This document shows, in pieces, positions 1-6,040 of a DNA stretch of 6,672 nt; the stretch's first letter is position 1, and every line of letters starts with the position of its first letter. Made by a program: the position numbers and the translations under genes. The notes under the pieces are model-generated. The model made no database searches and was not told the DNA's origin. It saw only the letters and a list, made by a program, of their open reading frames with translations. Origin of the DNA: an uncultured Syntrophobacterales bacterium (GTDB taxonomy: Bacteria > Desulfobacterota > Syntrophia > Syntrophales > UBA5619); contig CAIUXU010000452.1 in assembly GCA_903903205.1 (NCBI GenBank), forward strand, positions 1 to 6,672, read 5' to 3'.

Positions 1-398
1 CCGTGAACCGGCTGATCGACCATTTCATCGAAGGATTCCGGATCGTGGTCAATCCGGCACTCCTGCTCTCCGCTACCCTCCTGTCGATTGTCATCTGGCT
101 CGTCGATGTGCTCGCAATCTATATGTTCTTTCTGGCATTCGGCCTCCACCTGCCGGTGGCGGCGGCCTTCGTTCTGATGATCATTCTGATCATCGGAATC
201 GCCATCCCCACGGCGCCCGGCTTTATCGGAAACTGGCACTACTTCTGTATTCTCGGGCTCGGCCTTTTCGGGATTCCCAAGACGGATGCGCTGACTTTCG
301 CGATCATCTACCACGCCCTCTCGATCGGGATCATAATCTTTATGGGGCTCATCTTCCTCCCCTTCAACCGCTTCTCCGTTTCCGATCTACGGCGTTAA
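1..398 (+). CDS. Flippase-like / LPG-synthase-TM family membrane protein, C-terminal part
   Basis: This is the last ~131 codons of an integral membrane protein; the frame is open to the left edge, so the gene almost certainly begins upstream. The GTG at position 3 is only an internal codon that could be read as a start. The fragment is very hydrophobic, with likely membrane segments at about residues 19-45, 50-76 and 98-121 counted from that GTG. A re-entrant-looking motif, IPTAPGFIGNWHYF (about 68-81), resembles the proline/glycine-rich 'P-x-x-PGxxG' signature near the C-terminus of the lysylphosphatidylglycerol-synthase transmembrane / YbhN-like family (PF03706). Members are proposed to move lipids or glycolipids across the inner membrane, but most are uncharacterised and the substrate cannot be told from this piece. 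The protein ends with a short basic tail and a TAA stop at 396-398. It converges with ntrX, the two stops being 23 bp apart. The family call is fairly secure; a specific function is not. Confidence 0.8.
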   Translation, partial: VNRLIDHFIEGFRIVVNPALLLSATLLSIVIWLVDVLAIYMFFLAFGLHLPVAAAFVLMIILIIGIAIPTAPGFIGNWHYFCILGLGLFGIPKTDALTFAIIYHALSIGIIIFMGLIFLPFNRFSVSDLRR

Positions 399-422
399 AA
401 AAAGTGCTCAGTCCTCAGCACT
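397..422 (-). terminator. Rho-independent terminator of the ntrYX operon
   Basis: On the minus strand a 6-bp stem, AGTGCT (422-417) pairing with AGCACT (408-403), closes an 8-nt loop. It is followed at once by six T residues (402-397). The first stem base is the final A of the ntrX stop codon, and the T-run overlaps the complement of the flippase-like gene's TAA. On the plus strand the same hairpin is not followed by a T-run, so it should terminate only leftward transcription. The stem is short and only moderately GC-rich, so it may be of moderate strength. Confidence 0.7.
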
Positions 423-1801
423 CAACCTTCGCCGGCGTCGTTTTTGACCTCCAGGCCATAGCCTCGAATCTTCTTGTGAAGGTTGCTCCGCTCCAGGCCG
501 ATTGCCTCGGCGGTCCGGGAGATGTTGCCGTCAAACTCCCGAAGTTTGCGAATAATGTACTGGCGCTCGAAATCCTGCTTCGCGGTGCGGAAGGAATCGG
601 AAGAGACCCCCATATCGGGGGGTAGAACTTCCTTTCCGGCTTCCTCGAAAAGAGGGGAGATATCACATTTCGCGATCACTCCGGTCGGGGTCATGATCAC
701 CAGCCGTTCGATGATGTTCTTCAATTCCCGCACATTGCCCGGCCAGTTGTGCCTCGTCAGGGATGCGATCACATCGTCGGTAACCTTTTTTTCCTCGTCC
801 CCCTCTTTCAGTGCAAAATCCTTCAGAAACCGACTGACCAGGAGCGGGATATCCTCTTTCCGGTCGCGCAGGGGGGGGATCCGGAGCGGGATGACGTTCA
901 GGCGATAGTAGAGATCCTGGCGAAACCGCCCCTCTTCCATCTCTTTTTCAAGATCCTTGTTGGTCGCCGCCAGCACCCGGACATCGGTTGCAATCAGCCG
1001 GTTCCCCCCGACACGCTCGAACGTCTTCTCCTGGAGGATCCGAAGCACTTTTGCCTGCGCCTTAAGGCTCATGTCGGCCACTTCGTCAAGAAAGATCGTC
1101 CCCTCGTTGGCCAGGTCAAACTTTCCCCTTTTCATGGCGGTCGCCCCGGTAAAGGCCCCCTTTTCATGGCCGAACAACTCACTCTCAATCAAATCTTCCG
1201 GAATCGCCGCACAGTTCACCTCGATGAACGGTTTCTGGACCCGCCGGCTCTGACGGTGAACGGATCGGGCCACGAGCTCCTTTCCCGTTCCGTTTTCTCC
1301 CATGATCAGGATCCAGGCGTTGGTCGGCGCGACAATGCCGATCATCTCTTTGAGGTCCAGAATCGGACTGCTGTTCCCCGTCAGCTCATATTCGTGACTG
1401 ACCTTCTGGCGGAGGAGCAGGTTTTCCTCTTCCAGACGAACAACGTTCATCGCATGGTTGACCACCAAAATCACCTTCTCGAGCGAGAGAGGTTTCTCGA
1501 TGAAATCGAAGGCCCCGAGTTTGGTCGCCTTCACCGCGGTTTCGATCGTGCCGTGGCCCGACATCATGACAACCTGGAGATGGGGATGCGCGGCCTTGAT
1601 CGCCTTGAGAACCTCGATTCCATCCATGCCTGGAAGCCAGATGTCCAGGATAACCAGATTGGGAGGTTCCTCTTCCAGAACCCGCAGAGCCTCCTCACCG
1701 CTTGCGGCCGTAACAACCGGGTACCCTTCGTCGGTCAGGATTCCCCCGAGGGTTTTGCAGATGCTCTCTTCATCGTCCACAATCAGAATGGTCTTGTTCA
1801 T
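422..1801 (-). CDS. ntrX: NtrX-type sigma54-dependent response regulator
   Basis: A 459-residue NtrC-family activator with three domains. The receiver (about 1-120) has the acidic pair D9-D10, phosphoacceptor D53, S81 and K103. The AAA+ sigma54-interaction domain (about 138-370) has Walker A GENGTGKE (168-175), an intact GAFTGA loop (215-220), Walker B TIFLDE (235-240), an RFRQDLYYRLNV segment (292-303) and WPGNVREL (353-360). The Fis-type helix-turn-helix is at about 404-448, with NISRTAEAIGLERSNLHKK. The receiver stretch FDFIEKPLSLEKVI and the Fis-domain pattern are more NtrX-like than NtrC-like. The intact GAFTGA implies it can contact sigma54 and open promoters, unlike some alphaproteobacterial NtrX proteins that lack this motif. 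The start is ATG at 1801, preceded by two AAGGA motifs; the one at 1815-1811 has ideal 9-nt spacing. The gene lies 66 bp downstream of its likely partner ntrY and is the last gene of the operon. Regulatory targets are not visible here, and the exact subfamily name is inferred. Confidence 0.92.
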   Translation of the reverse strand: MNKTILIVDDEESICKTLGGILTDEGYPVVTAASGEEALRVLEEEPPNLVILDIWLPGMDGIEVLKAIKAAHPHLQVVMMSGHGTIETAVKATKLGAFDFIEKPLSLEKVILVVNHAMNVVRLEEENLLLRQKVSHEYELTGNSSPILDLKEMIGIVAPTNAWILIMGENGTGKELVARSVHRQSRRVQKPFIEVNCAAIPEDLIESELFGHEKGAFTGATAMKRGKFDLANEGTIFLDEVADMSLKAQAKVLRILQEKTFERVGGNRLIATDVRVLAATNKDLEKEMEEGRFRQDLYYRLNVIPLRIPPLRDRKEDIPLLVSRFLKDFALKEGDEEKKVTDDVIASLTRHNWPGNVRELKNIIERLVIMTPTGVIAKCDISPLFEEAGKEVLPPDMGVSSDSFRTAKQDFERQYIIRKLREFDGNISRTAEAIGLERSNLHKKIRGYGLEVKNDAGEG

Positions 1802-1805
1802 GGTT

Positions 1806-1815
1806 TCCTTTCCTT
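1806..1815 (-). promoter_or_regulatory. Tandem Shine-Dalgarno of ntrX beside a hairpin
   Basis: Two AAGGA motifs (1815-1811 and 1810-1806) precede the ntrX ATG with 9-nt and 4-nt spacing. The upstream one begins only 5 nt after the base of the 27-bp palindrome. In the mRNA the ribosome-binding site would therefore sit directly 3' of a very stable hairpin, exposed rather than buried in the stem. Confidence 0.6.
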
Positions 1816-1820
1816 TTTAT

Positions 1821-1847
1821 GGGGACACCTTGCGGCAAGATGTCCCC
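1821..1847. repeat. REP-like 27-bp palindrome between ntrY and ntrX
   Basis: GGGGACACCTTGC (1821-1833) and GCAAGATGTCCCC (1835-1847) are reverse complements except for one mismatch (C1828/A1840), around a single central base, G1834. The first 13 bases recur exactly at 6656-6668, near the right window edge. A compact, G/C-ended, near-perfect palindrome repeated in intergenic DNA fits a REP-like dispersed family. In the transcript it would fold into a 12-pair hairpin between the ntrY stop and the ntrX ribosome-binding site. No T-run follows it on either strand (minus-strand continuation ATAAAAAGG), so it does not look like an intrinsic terminator. Confidence 0.75.
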
Positions 1848-1867
1848 GGCGTGCTCCCCTATCGCCC

Positions 1868-4093
1868 CTATGACTTGTCCGGCACAGGCAATTCGAAGCT
1901 CACCACAGTCCCTTTGGGGTGGTTATCCGAAACACCGACGATACCGTGATGGTCGGCAACGATGGAATTGACGATCGCAAGCCCCAGACCTGTCCCCGAC
2001 CGTTTTGTTGAGAAATAGGGTTCAAACATCTTTATCTGGTAGCCGGGCGGTATGCCGCAACCGTTGTCGGCCACTTCCACTTTCGCCGTCCTTCCATTCC
2101 TGTCGGAAAGGGTCCGTATTTCAATGTGGCCGCTTGCACCACCCAGAGCCGCCACGGCATTGTCGAGCAGGTTGACCATGACCCGGCGAATCTGCTCCGG
2201 ATCAAGCATCAATTTCGGAATGTCGGTGCCCTGCAAAAAATCAAACACAATTCCCTTGTGGGCATCCTGGAAGAGGATTACCGAATCGCGGATCACCCCG
2301 TTAAGGTCATTGAGCGCCAGGTTCGTGACAGGCAATCGCGCATAACGGGAAAATTCGTTCACGAGATTCTTCAGGACCTCAACCTGATCGATAATCGTCT
2401 TGGTGCATTCCCGAAAGACGCCGCCATCCTCACCCAATCGGTCACCATATTTTTTCTGGAGGCGCTGCGCGGAGAGCTGGACCGGTGTCAACGGGTTCTT
2501 GATCTCATGGGCCATCCGCCTTGCCACTTCCCGCCAGGCGGCTGCCCGCTCAGCCCGCTGCAACTGGGTCAGGTCCTCGAAAACCACCGCCATCCCCATC
2601 TCTTTCCCCTCCTCATCGTGGATTGCGGTGATGGTCATGAGGATCGTCATCGCCCGATCCCGCAAGGTAACATCGATCTGCTTTTCGATAAATCCCTCGC
2701 CGCGCTCCCGCATCTCCCGCAGAACCTCCCCGGCCAGAATGCGGTGATCAGGGATAAGCACATCCTCATAACGCCGGTTCAGAACCTTCTGCGTGAGGAT
2801 GCCGAGCATCTTCTCCGCGGCCCGGTTGATTGTGGTGATAACACCGTTTCTGTCAATGGAAATTACGCCGGCAGAGACATTGCGGAGGATGGTCTCCGTA
2901 TAGTTTCTCCGTTGTTCCAGATCCAGGTTCGCCTGTTCCAGCCCCTGCTTGCTCCGTTTGAGATCCTTCGTCATCTGGTTGAATGAGGTGACAAGGATTC
3001 CGATCTCGTCGTCCGCAATGATATCGATCTGGTGGTTCAGATCTCCCTGGGCGATCCTCCGGGTTGCCTCGGCCAGGTCCTGAATCGGCACGGTAATCCC
3101 TTTGGCAAGGTAGAGGCCGAACCAGGTTGCGGAAAAGATGATCAGGAGCATGACAATGAAAAGCGTAATGATATAACCAAATTTAATCGGTGTCTTCATG
3201 AGCGATAGCTGCCGGTACTCTTCAGAAGTTTTTGAAATCACGTTGATCTTTTCCACCAGACCAGCAGGAAAGTAATAGCTGGCCGTGACGAATCCGATGA
3301 CCATCTTCGGGTCGGCAGAGGAAAAAACAGGGACAACCGCGCGGATCAGATCGCCGCCTCCAACCTGTTCGGTGGTGGTCCACTCCCGACCGGCAAAGAC
3401 ATCCTCCATCGCTTTGGGGGAGAGAGGCTTCGGGACAATCTGCGCAAATTCGCGATCCCGGACGACCACGTTCTCCTTCTGGTTTTCGATATGGACCTCG
3501 AGCATATTCAGCTTGTTGGTCCTGTGCCGCCTCTCGACCAGGGCTTTCAGGTAAAGAAATTTTTCTCCTTCATAGAGGCTGTTTTTCGAGATGTCGGCGC
3601 TCAGTTGACGCGCATAGTACTTCGCCTGATCAGCAGACTGCTGATAATATATCTGCGCGACTTCCAGTGTCCGGTTCAGAGCATCTCCGATGCGGATGCT
3701 GAACCAGTTGTCAATGCTGTAGGAGAGGAAATTGATCGAAACCAGGAACAACAGAACCGTCGGGATAAGCGATAAACTCACGAAGGCGGCCACCAGACGG
3801 GTCCGGAGTTTCGATCCGACAATCCCGTGCCGTCTTTCATAGATCAATTTAACGAGATTCCGGACGATCAAAAAAATGAGCAGGATAATCAGGATGATGT
3901 TGACGTTGATCAGGCCAAAAATCAGAGCGTTGCCCGAGACGGGGAGAAGAATTGCCTCACCCCGGAAGATGCCGGTTTCGAGATAGGTTATCAGGGCGAT
4001 GAGAAACACCGTCACGAGGATGATGATCCGCTCGCGCTTGCGCCTTTTGGTCTCCTGCACATCCAGCTTGATCGGTCTGCGGACCTTTTTCAT
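1868..4093 (-). CDS. ntrY: NtrY-type membrane sensor histidine kinase
   Basis: A 741-residue membrane kinase with NtrY architecture, expected to autophosphorylate and pass phosphate to NtrX. Membrane spans lie at about 22-41, 57-79, 98-121 and 307-329. A large loop of about 185 residues (122-306) lies between the third and fourth spans and is presumably the extracytoplasmic sensor region. HAMP follows (about 328-381), then PAS (about 395-510). The HisKA box AHEIKNPLTP has phospho-His H529, and the ATP-binding boxes are VNLLDNAVAAL (N645), DNGCGI (676-681), FEPYFSTK (690-697) and GTGLGL (700-705). All catalytic elements are intact. I place the start at ATG 4093, not the in-frame TTG at 4120, because that ATG overlaps the upstream stop as TGATG. 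It also has a GGGAGGGG Shine-Dalgarno about 11 nt upstream, and that motif would lie inside the coding sequence if TTG were used. The gene is co-transcribed with the DUF4390 gene and ntrX. The ligand is unknown. Confidence 0.92.
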   Translation of the reverse strand: MKKVRRPIKLDVQETKRRKRERIIILVTVFLIALITYLETGIFRGEAILLPVSGNALIFGLINVNIILIILLIFLIVRNLVKLIYERRHGIVGSKLRTRLVAAFVSLSLIPTVLLFLVSINFLSYSIDNWFSIRIGDALNRTLEVAQIYYQQSADQAKYYARQLSADISKNSLYEGEKFLYLKALVERRHRTNKLNMLEVHIENQKENVVVRDREFAQIVPKPLSPKAMEDVFAGREWTTTEQVGGGDLIRAVVPVFSSADPKMVIGFVTASYYFPAGLVEKINVISKTSEEYRQLSLMKTPIKFGYIITLFIVMLLIIFSATWFGLYLAKGITVPIQDLAEATRRIAQGDLNHQIDIIADDEIGILVTSFNQMTKDLKRSKQGLEQANLDLEQRRNYTETILRNVSAGVISIDRNGVITTINRAAEKMLGILTQKVLNRRYEDVLIPDHRILAGEVLREMRERGEGFIEKQIDVTLRDRAMTILMTITAIHDEEGKEMGMAVVFEDLTQLQRAERAAAWREVARRMAHEIKNPLTPVQLSAQRLQKKYGDRLGEDGGVFRECTKTIIDQVEVLKNLVNEFSRYARLPVTNLALNDLNGVIRDSVILFQDAHKGIVFDFLQGTDIPKLMLDPEQIRRVMVNLLDNAVAALGGASGHIEIRTLSDRNGRTAKVEVADNGCGIPPGYQIKMFEPYFSTKRSGTGLGLAIVNSIVADHHGIVGVSDNHPKGTVVSFELPVPDKS

Positions 4094-4659
4094 CAGTAAG
4101 AAAACCCCTCCCGGTACCAACCGGTTTCAAAATCCCAGAGGGATACGAAGAAAAATAGATACTCCAGATGAAGCGGCAGGCGAACCTTGTCCAGCTTCAC
4201 CTTGCTCATGACATAGTAATATGCGTTTTTCTTCAAAGACTTCAACGGAACGAGCGGAACGCCATTCAGATCCGCCATCGCTCTCTTGGCGCTCTCGAAA
4301 TCAGAAAAGGCGGTCGCCTCTTTTTCCCCATCAGCCGAGACATAGAAGAGTTTTTTGACGTTGTCGTACTTGATCGTGTGCTGGAGCGTCGTCCGGATCA
4401 ATTTTTTGTCCAGCCATACTGAACGCTCCTGAAAAAGCTCCAGGATAAATGTAAAAGTGGTCGGCACACCCGCCAAAATCGCGGCTTCGATATCCTTCGT
4501 GAAGCAGTTCGTCACACGCTCATAAACGAGGAGGTGGCTTGCGTTGTTCGTCACCAGAAGGTCACGGATCATCGCGTTATCCGCTGGTGCCGTTTGAGGA
4601 AGAGCAAGAAGAGCCAAAAAAATGACCCAACTGGATCGGCAGACTATTCTTTTCAACAT
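4093..4659 (-). CDS. DUF4390 domain-containing exported protein
   Basis: A 188-residue protein of unknown function. The N-terminus is a classic signal peptide: basic MLKRIVCR, a hydrophobic core at about 11-20, and an APA-D junction suggesting cleavage after A26 to leave about 162 residues. The mature part looks like a single alpha/beta domain ending in the aromatic segment LEYLFFFVSLWDFETGWY (about 165-182). That C-terminal pattern is what I associate with DUF4390 (PF14334). No catalytic motif is visible; one cysteine, C52, remains after cleavage. DUF4390 genes are, to my knowledge, often found directly before ntrY in beta- and deltaproteobacteria, which supports the call. Here the stop overlaps the ntrY start (TGATG), so the two proteins are probably made in linked amounts. 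ATG 4659 has a good AAGGGA Shine-Dalgarno (4670-4665, 5-nt spacing). A role alongside the NtrY sensor loop is inference from this context only. Confidence 0.82.
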   Translation of the reverse strand: MLKRIVCRSSWVIFLALLALPQTAPADNAMIRDLLVTNNASHLLVYERVTNCFTKDIEAAILAGVPTTFTFILELFQERSVWLDKKLIRTTLQHTIKYDNVKKLFYVSADGEKEATAFSDFESAKRAMADLNGVPLVPLKSLKKNAYYYVMSKVKLDKVRLPLHLEYLFFFVSLWDFETGWYREGFSY

Positions 4660-4847
4660 GGCAATCCCTTATGCCCCTGAAGTCATCCCCCGAACCGCTG
4701 TCGGAAACCGGCCGGGTTATACCGCAAAATAATCAATTTATTTGTTATGTTGCGTGCTGGTTGGGTATACTAAGAGAGTGGGGATCAAAAAGCAAGACCT
4801 ATTTATTTGCCAGGCAGACAACGAACGACGGGGGAAGAAAACTCCGT
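4660..4847. other. Spacer between lpxC and the DUF4390-ntrYX operon
   Basis: This 188-bp region is visibly more AT-rich than the flanking genes in its middle (4727-4805), consistent with promoter DNA. It contains the candidate promoter at 4767-4795 and the DUF4390 ribosome-binding site. Between them, in the predicted leader, is a CCGGCCGG palindrome (4708-4715) within AACCGG/CCGGGTT. No convincing terminator was found after lpxC, so some read-through from lpxC into the operon is possible. Confidence 0.5.
4767..4795 (-). promoter_or_regulatory. Candidate sigma70-type promoter for DUF4390-ntrYX
   Basis: On the minus strand a TTGCTT -35 element (4795-4790) is separated by exactly 17 bp from a TAGTAT -10 element (4772-4767). 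Transcription would start near 4760, giving a leader of about 100 nt before the DUF4390 ATG at 4659. The -10 matches consensus at 4 of 6 bases and the -35 at 3 of 6, so this is a moderate match supported mainly by spacing, AT-richness and position. Confidence 0.4.
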
Positions 4848-5795
4848 TCACATGACCGGAGAGGAGACAGGGACGGAATCGAGGATCTGGAACGAAGGTA
4901 TTCGGAGAGATTGAAATTCATTCAACATTCCCTCTTTGCTGAAGCGACCGGCCAGCGTCCAGCACTCCTTGCGGATCAACAGTTCTTTCAGAAGAAGGTT
5001 GTTCAGACGGTGACCCGATTTGCAGGCGACAAAATGGCCGATGATCGGAATGCCCAGCAGAGAGAGGTCACCAATCGCGTCGAGGATTTTGTGTTTCACA
5101 AATTCGTCCGGAAACCGGAGCCCACCCTTGTTGATGATCCGCTGGTCATCCAGAACGACGGCGTTCTTCAGGGATCCCCCGAGAGCCAACCCCTTCGCCT
5201 GAAGATATTCGACATCCCGAAGAAAACCAAAAGTTCTTGCCTCGCAGATCTCCTCTTCATAGGAAATATCCGAGAAGTTCATCTGGTAGGACTGGACGCC
5301 GATCGCAGGGTGGTTAAATTCGATCTTGTAGGTAATCCGGAATTCCGGAGAGGGCAGAAACATCGCCGTACCGTCCCCTTCAGAGACGGCAATCTTCTCT
5401 TTGATCACCAGGAGCTTCTTCCCCTTGCTCTGGACCCGCGTCCCGACGTCTTTAAGAAGATCAACAAAAGGACGGGCGCTGCCATCCATGATCGGCACCT
5501 CCGGAGCGTCCACTTCAACCACTGCGTTGTCCACCCCCATACCACTGAAGGCAGACATCAGATGCTCAACCGTCGAAACCGTCACACCATTCAGGCCGAG
5601 GGTCGTCGCCAGCGTCGTGTCTCGGACATTATGCACATCCGCCTTGATCCTATTGTTTCCCGGCAGATCCCCGCGGACAAAGACGATACCTTCATCGACA
5701 CCGGCCGGCCGGATGACCATGCCGACCTTTCTCCCTGAATGTAACCCAATGCTTCTGCAAGAAATTTCACGTTTAACGGTTCTTTGTAAAAACAT
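4848..5795 (-). CDS. lpxC: UDP-3-O-acyl-N-acetylglucosamine deacetylase
   Basis: LpxC is the Zn-dependent cytoplasmic enzyme that removes the acetyl group from UDP-3-O-acyl-GlcNAc, the committed step of lipid A synthesis. The 315-residue product is close to the usual ~305. Hallmarks, counted from ATG 5795, are the N-terminal FLQRTVKREISC and GLHSG, STVEHLMSA with E77 and zinc ligand H78, MDGSA (103-107), EARTFGF with T188, FVKHKILDAIGD with zinc ligands H235 and D239 plus D243, and KSGHRLNN with catalytic H262. All expected active-site residues are present, so the enzyme should be functional. The start is uncertain. ATG 5795 gives the family-typical M-x-x-Q-R-T beginning, whereas the in-frame GTG 5801 adds two residues; an in-frame stop at 5808-5810 excludes anything earlier. 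The nearest Shine-Dalgarno, AAGGAAG at 5822-5816, is unusually far from both. It stands alone rather than in an lpx operon. Confidence 0.95.
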   Translation of the reverse strand: MFLQRTVKREISCRSIGLHSGRKVGMVIRPAGVDEGIVFVRGDLPGNNRIKADVHNVRDTTLATTLGLNGVTVSTVEHLMSAFSGMGVDNAVVEVDAPEVPIMDGSARPFVDLLKDVGTRVQSKGKKLLVIKEKIAVSEGDGTAMFLPSPEFRITYKIEFNHPAIGVQSYQMNFSDISYEEEICEARTFGFLRDVEYLQAKGLALGGSLKNAVVLDDQRIINKGGLRFPDEFVKHKILDAIGDLSLLGIPIIGHFVACKSGHRLNNLLLKELLIRKECWTLAGRFSKEGMLNEFQSLRIPSFQILDSVPVSSPVM

Positions 5796-5801
5796 ACGCA
5801 C

Positions 5802-6040
5802 CCATTTTCAAAACACTTCCTTATATTAACCGGTCTTTCATCGGACCGACCGGCTGCATCACAGCAATATCCGTACCGTCTTCCGTGTAATTTCCCCAAT
5901 AAGATAAAAAGATCTAACCTTTCAGAAACAGACTGATTCGACTTAAACAATCTACTGCCGGATGATCGATTAAAGAAAAGATGCTCGCCGAACTGTGTTG
6001 GAAGCGCCACACCTGATGCCGGGTTCCGCACTGATAAAGG
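5802..6040. other. Spacer between queH and lpxC (lpxC leader region)
   Basis: This 239-bp stretch has no recognised gene. On the minus strand it contains a 12-codon open frame (5859-5821), a hairpin (5853-5830) and an AAGGAAG motif (5822-5816), all just before lpxC. The rest (5880-6040) is AT-rich in its middle, but no convincing -35/-10 pair with 16-18 bp spacing could be picked out. No hairpin plus T-run terminator for queH was found, and no tRNA-like T-loop or known riboswitch core was recognised. Confidence 0.4.
5830..5853 (-). promoter_or_regulatory. Hairpin in the lpxC leader
   Basis: On the minus strand CCGGTC (5853-5848) can pair with GACCGG (5835-5830) across a 12-nt loop. A tandem CGGTC at 5848-5844 offers a competing 5-bp pairing with the same downstream arm and an 8-nt loop. 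The structure ends 7 nt before the AAGGAAG motif that precedes lpxC. There is no T-run after it, so it is not an intrinsic terminator. Any regulatory role is speculative. Confidence 0.3.

Noticed and set aside
1821..1847. Palindrome as an intrinsic terminator between ntrY and ntrX
   Set aside because: No T-run follows the stem on the minus strand (it continues ATAAAAAGG), so classic intrinsic termination is unlikely.
749..1873. Long plus-strand open frame (374 codons) opposite ntrX
   Set aside because: It is fully antisense to a gene with complete response-regulator motifs, its translation matches no recognisable family, and it runs across the palindrome. It is a codon-bias shadow.
2126..2986. 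Plus-strand open frame (286 codons) opposite ntrY
   Set aside because: It lies opposite the NtrY PAS, HisKA and ATPase regions, whose motifs are unmistakable on the minus strand. The plus-strand product has no recognisable features.
4791..4813. Possible sigma54 promoter (TGGCA ... CTTGC on the minus strand)
   Set aside because: There are 16 bases between the GG and GC elements, whereas sigma54 promoters need 10.
4823..4848. Possible lpxC terminator (imperfect AACG.../...CGTT inverted repeat)
   Set aside because: The pairing is short and interrupted and has no proper T-run after it on the minus strand.
4671..5738. Plus-strand open frame (355 codons) opposite lpxC
   Set aside because: It is antisense to a clearly functional lpxC, and its translation is rich in charged residues with no domain pattern and no ribosome-binding site of note.
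5591..6031. Minus-strand open frame (146 codons) spanning the queH-lpxC spacer
   Set aside because: It overlaps the conserved start of lpxC in a different frame, its start has no good ribosome-binding site, and its sequence resembles no family I know.
5821..6040. tRNA, small structured RNA or c-di-GMP-type riboswitch in the lpxC leader
   Set aside because: No T-loop GTTCRANYC box, cloverleaf spacing or GEMM-type conserved core was found; only one short hairpin is evident.
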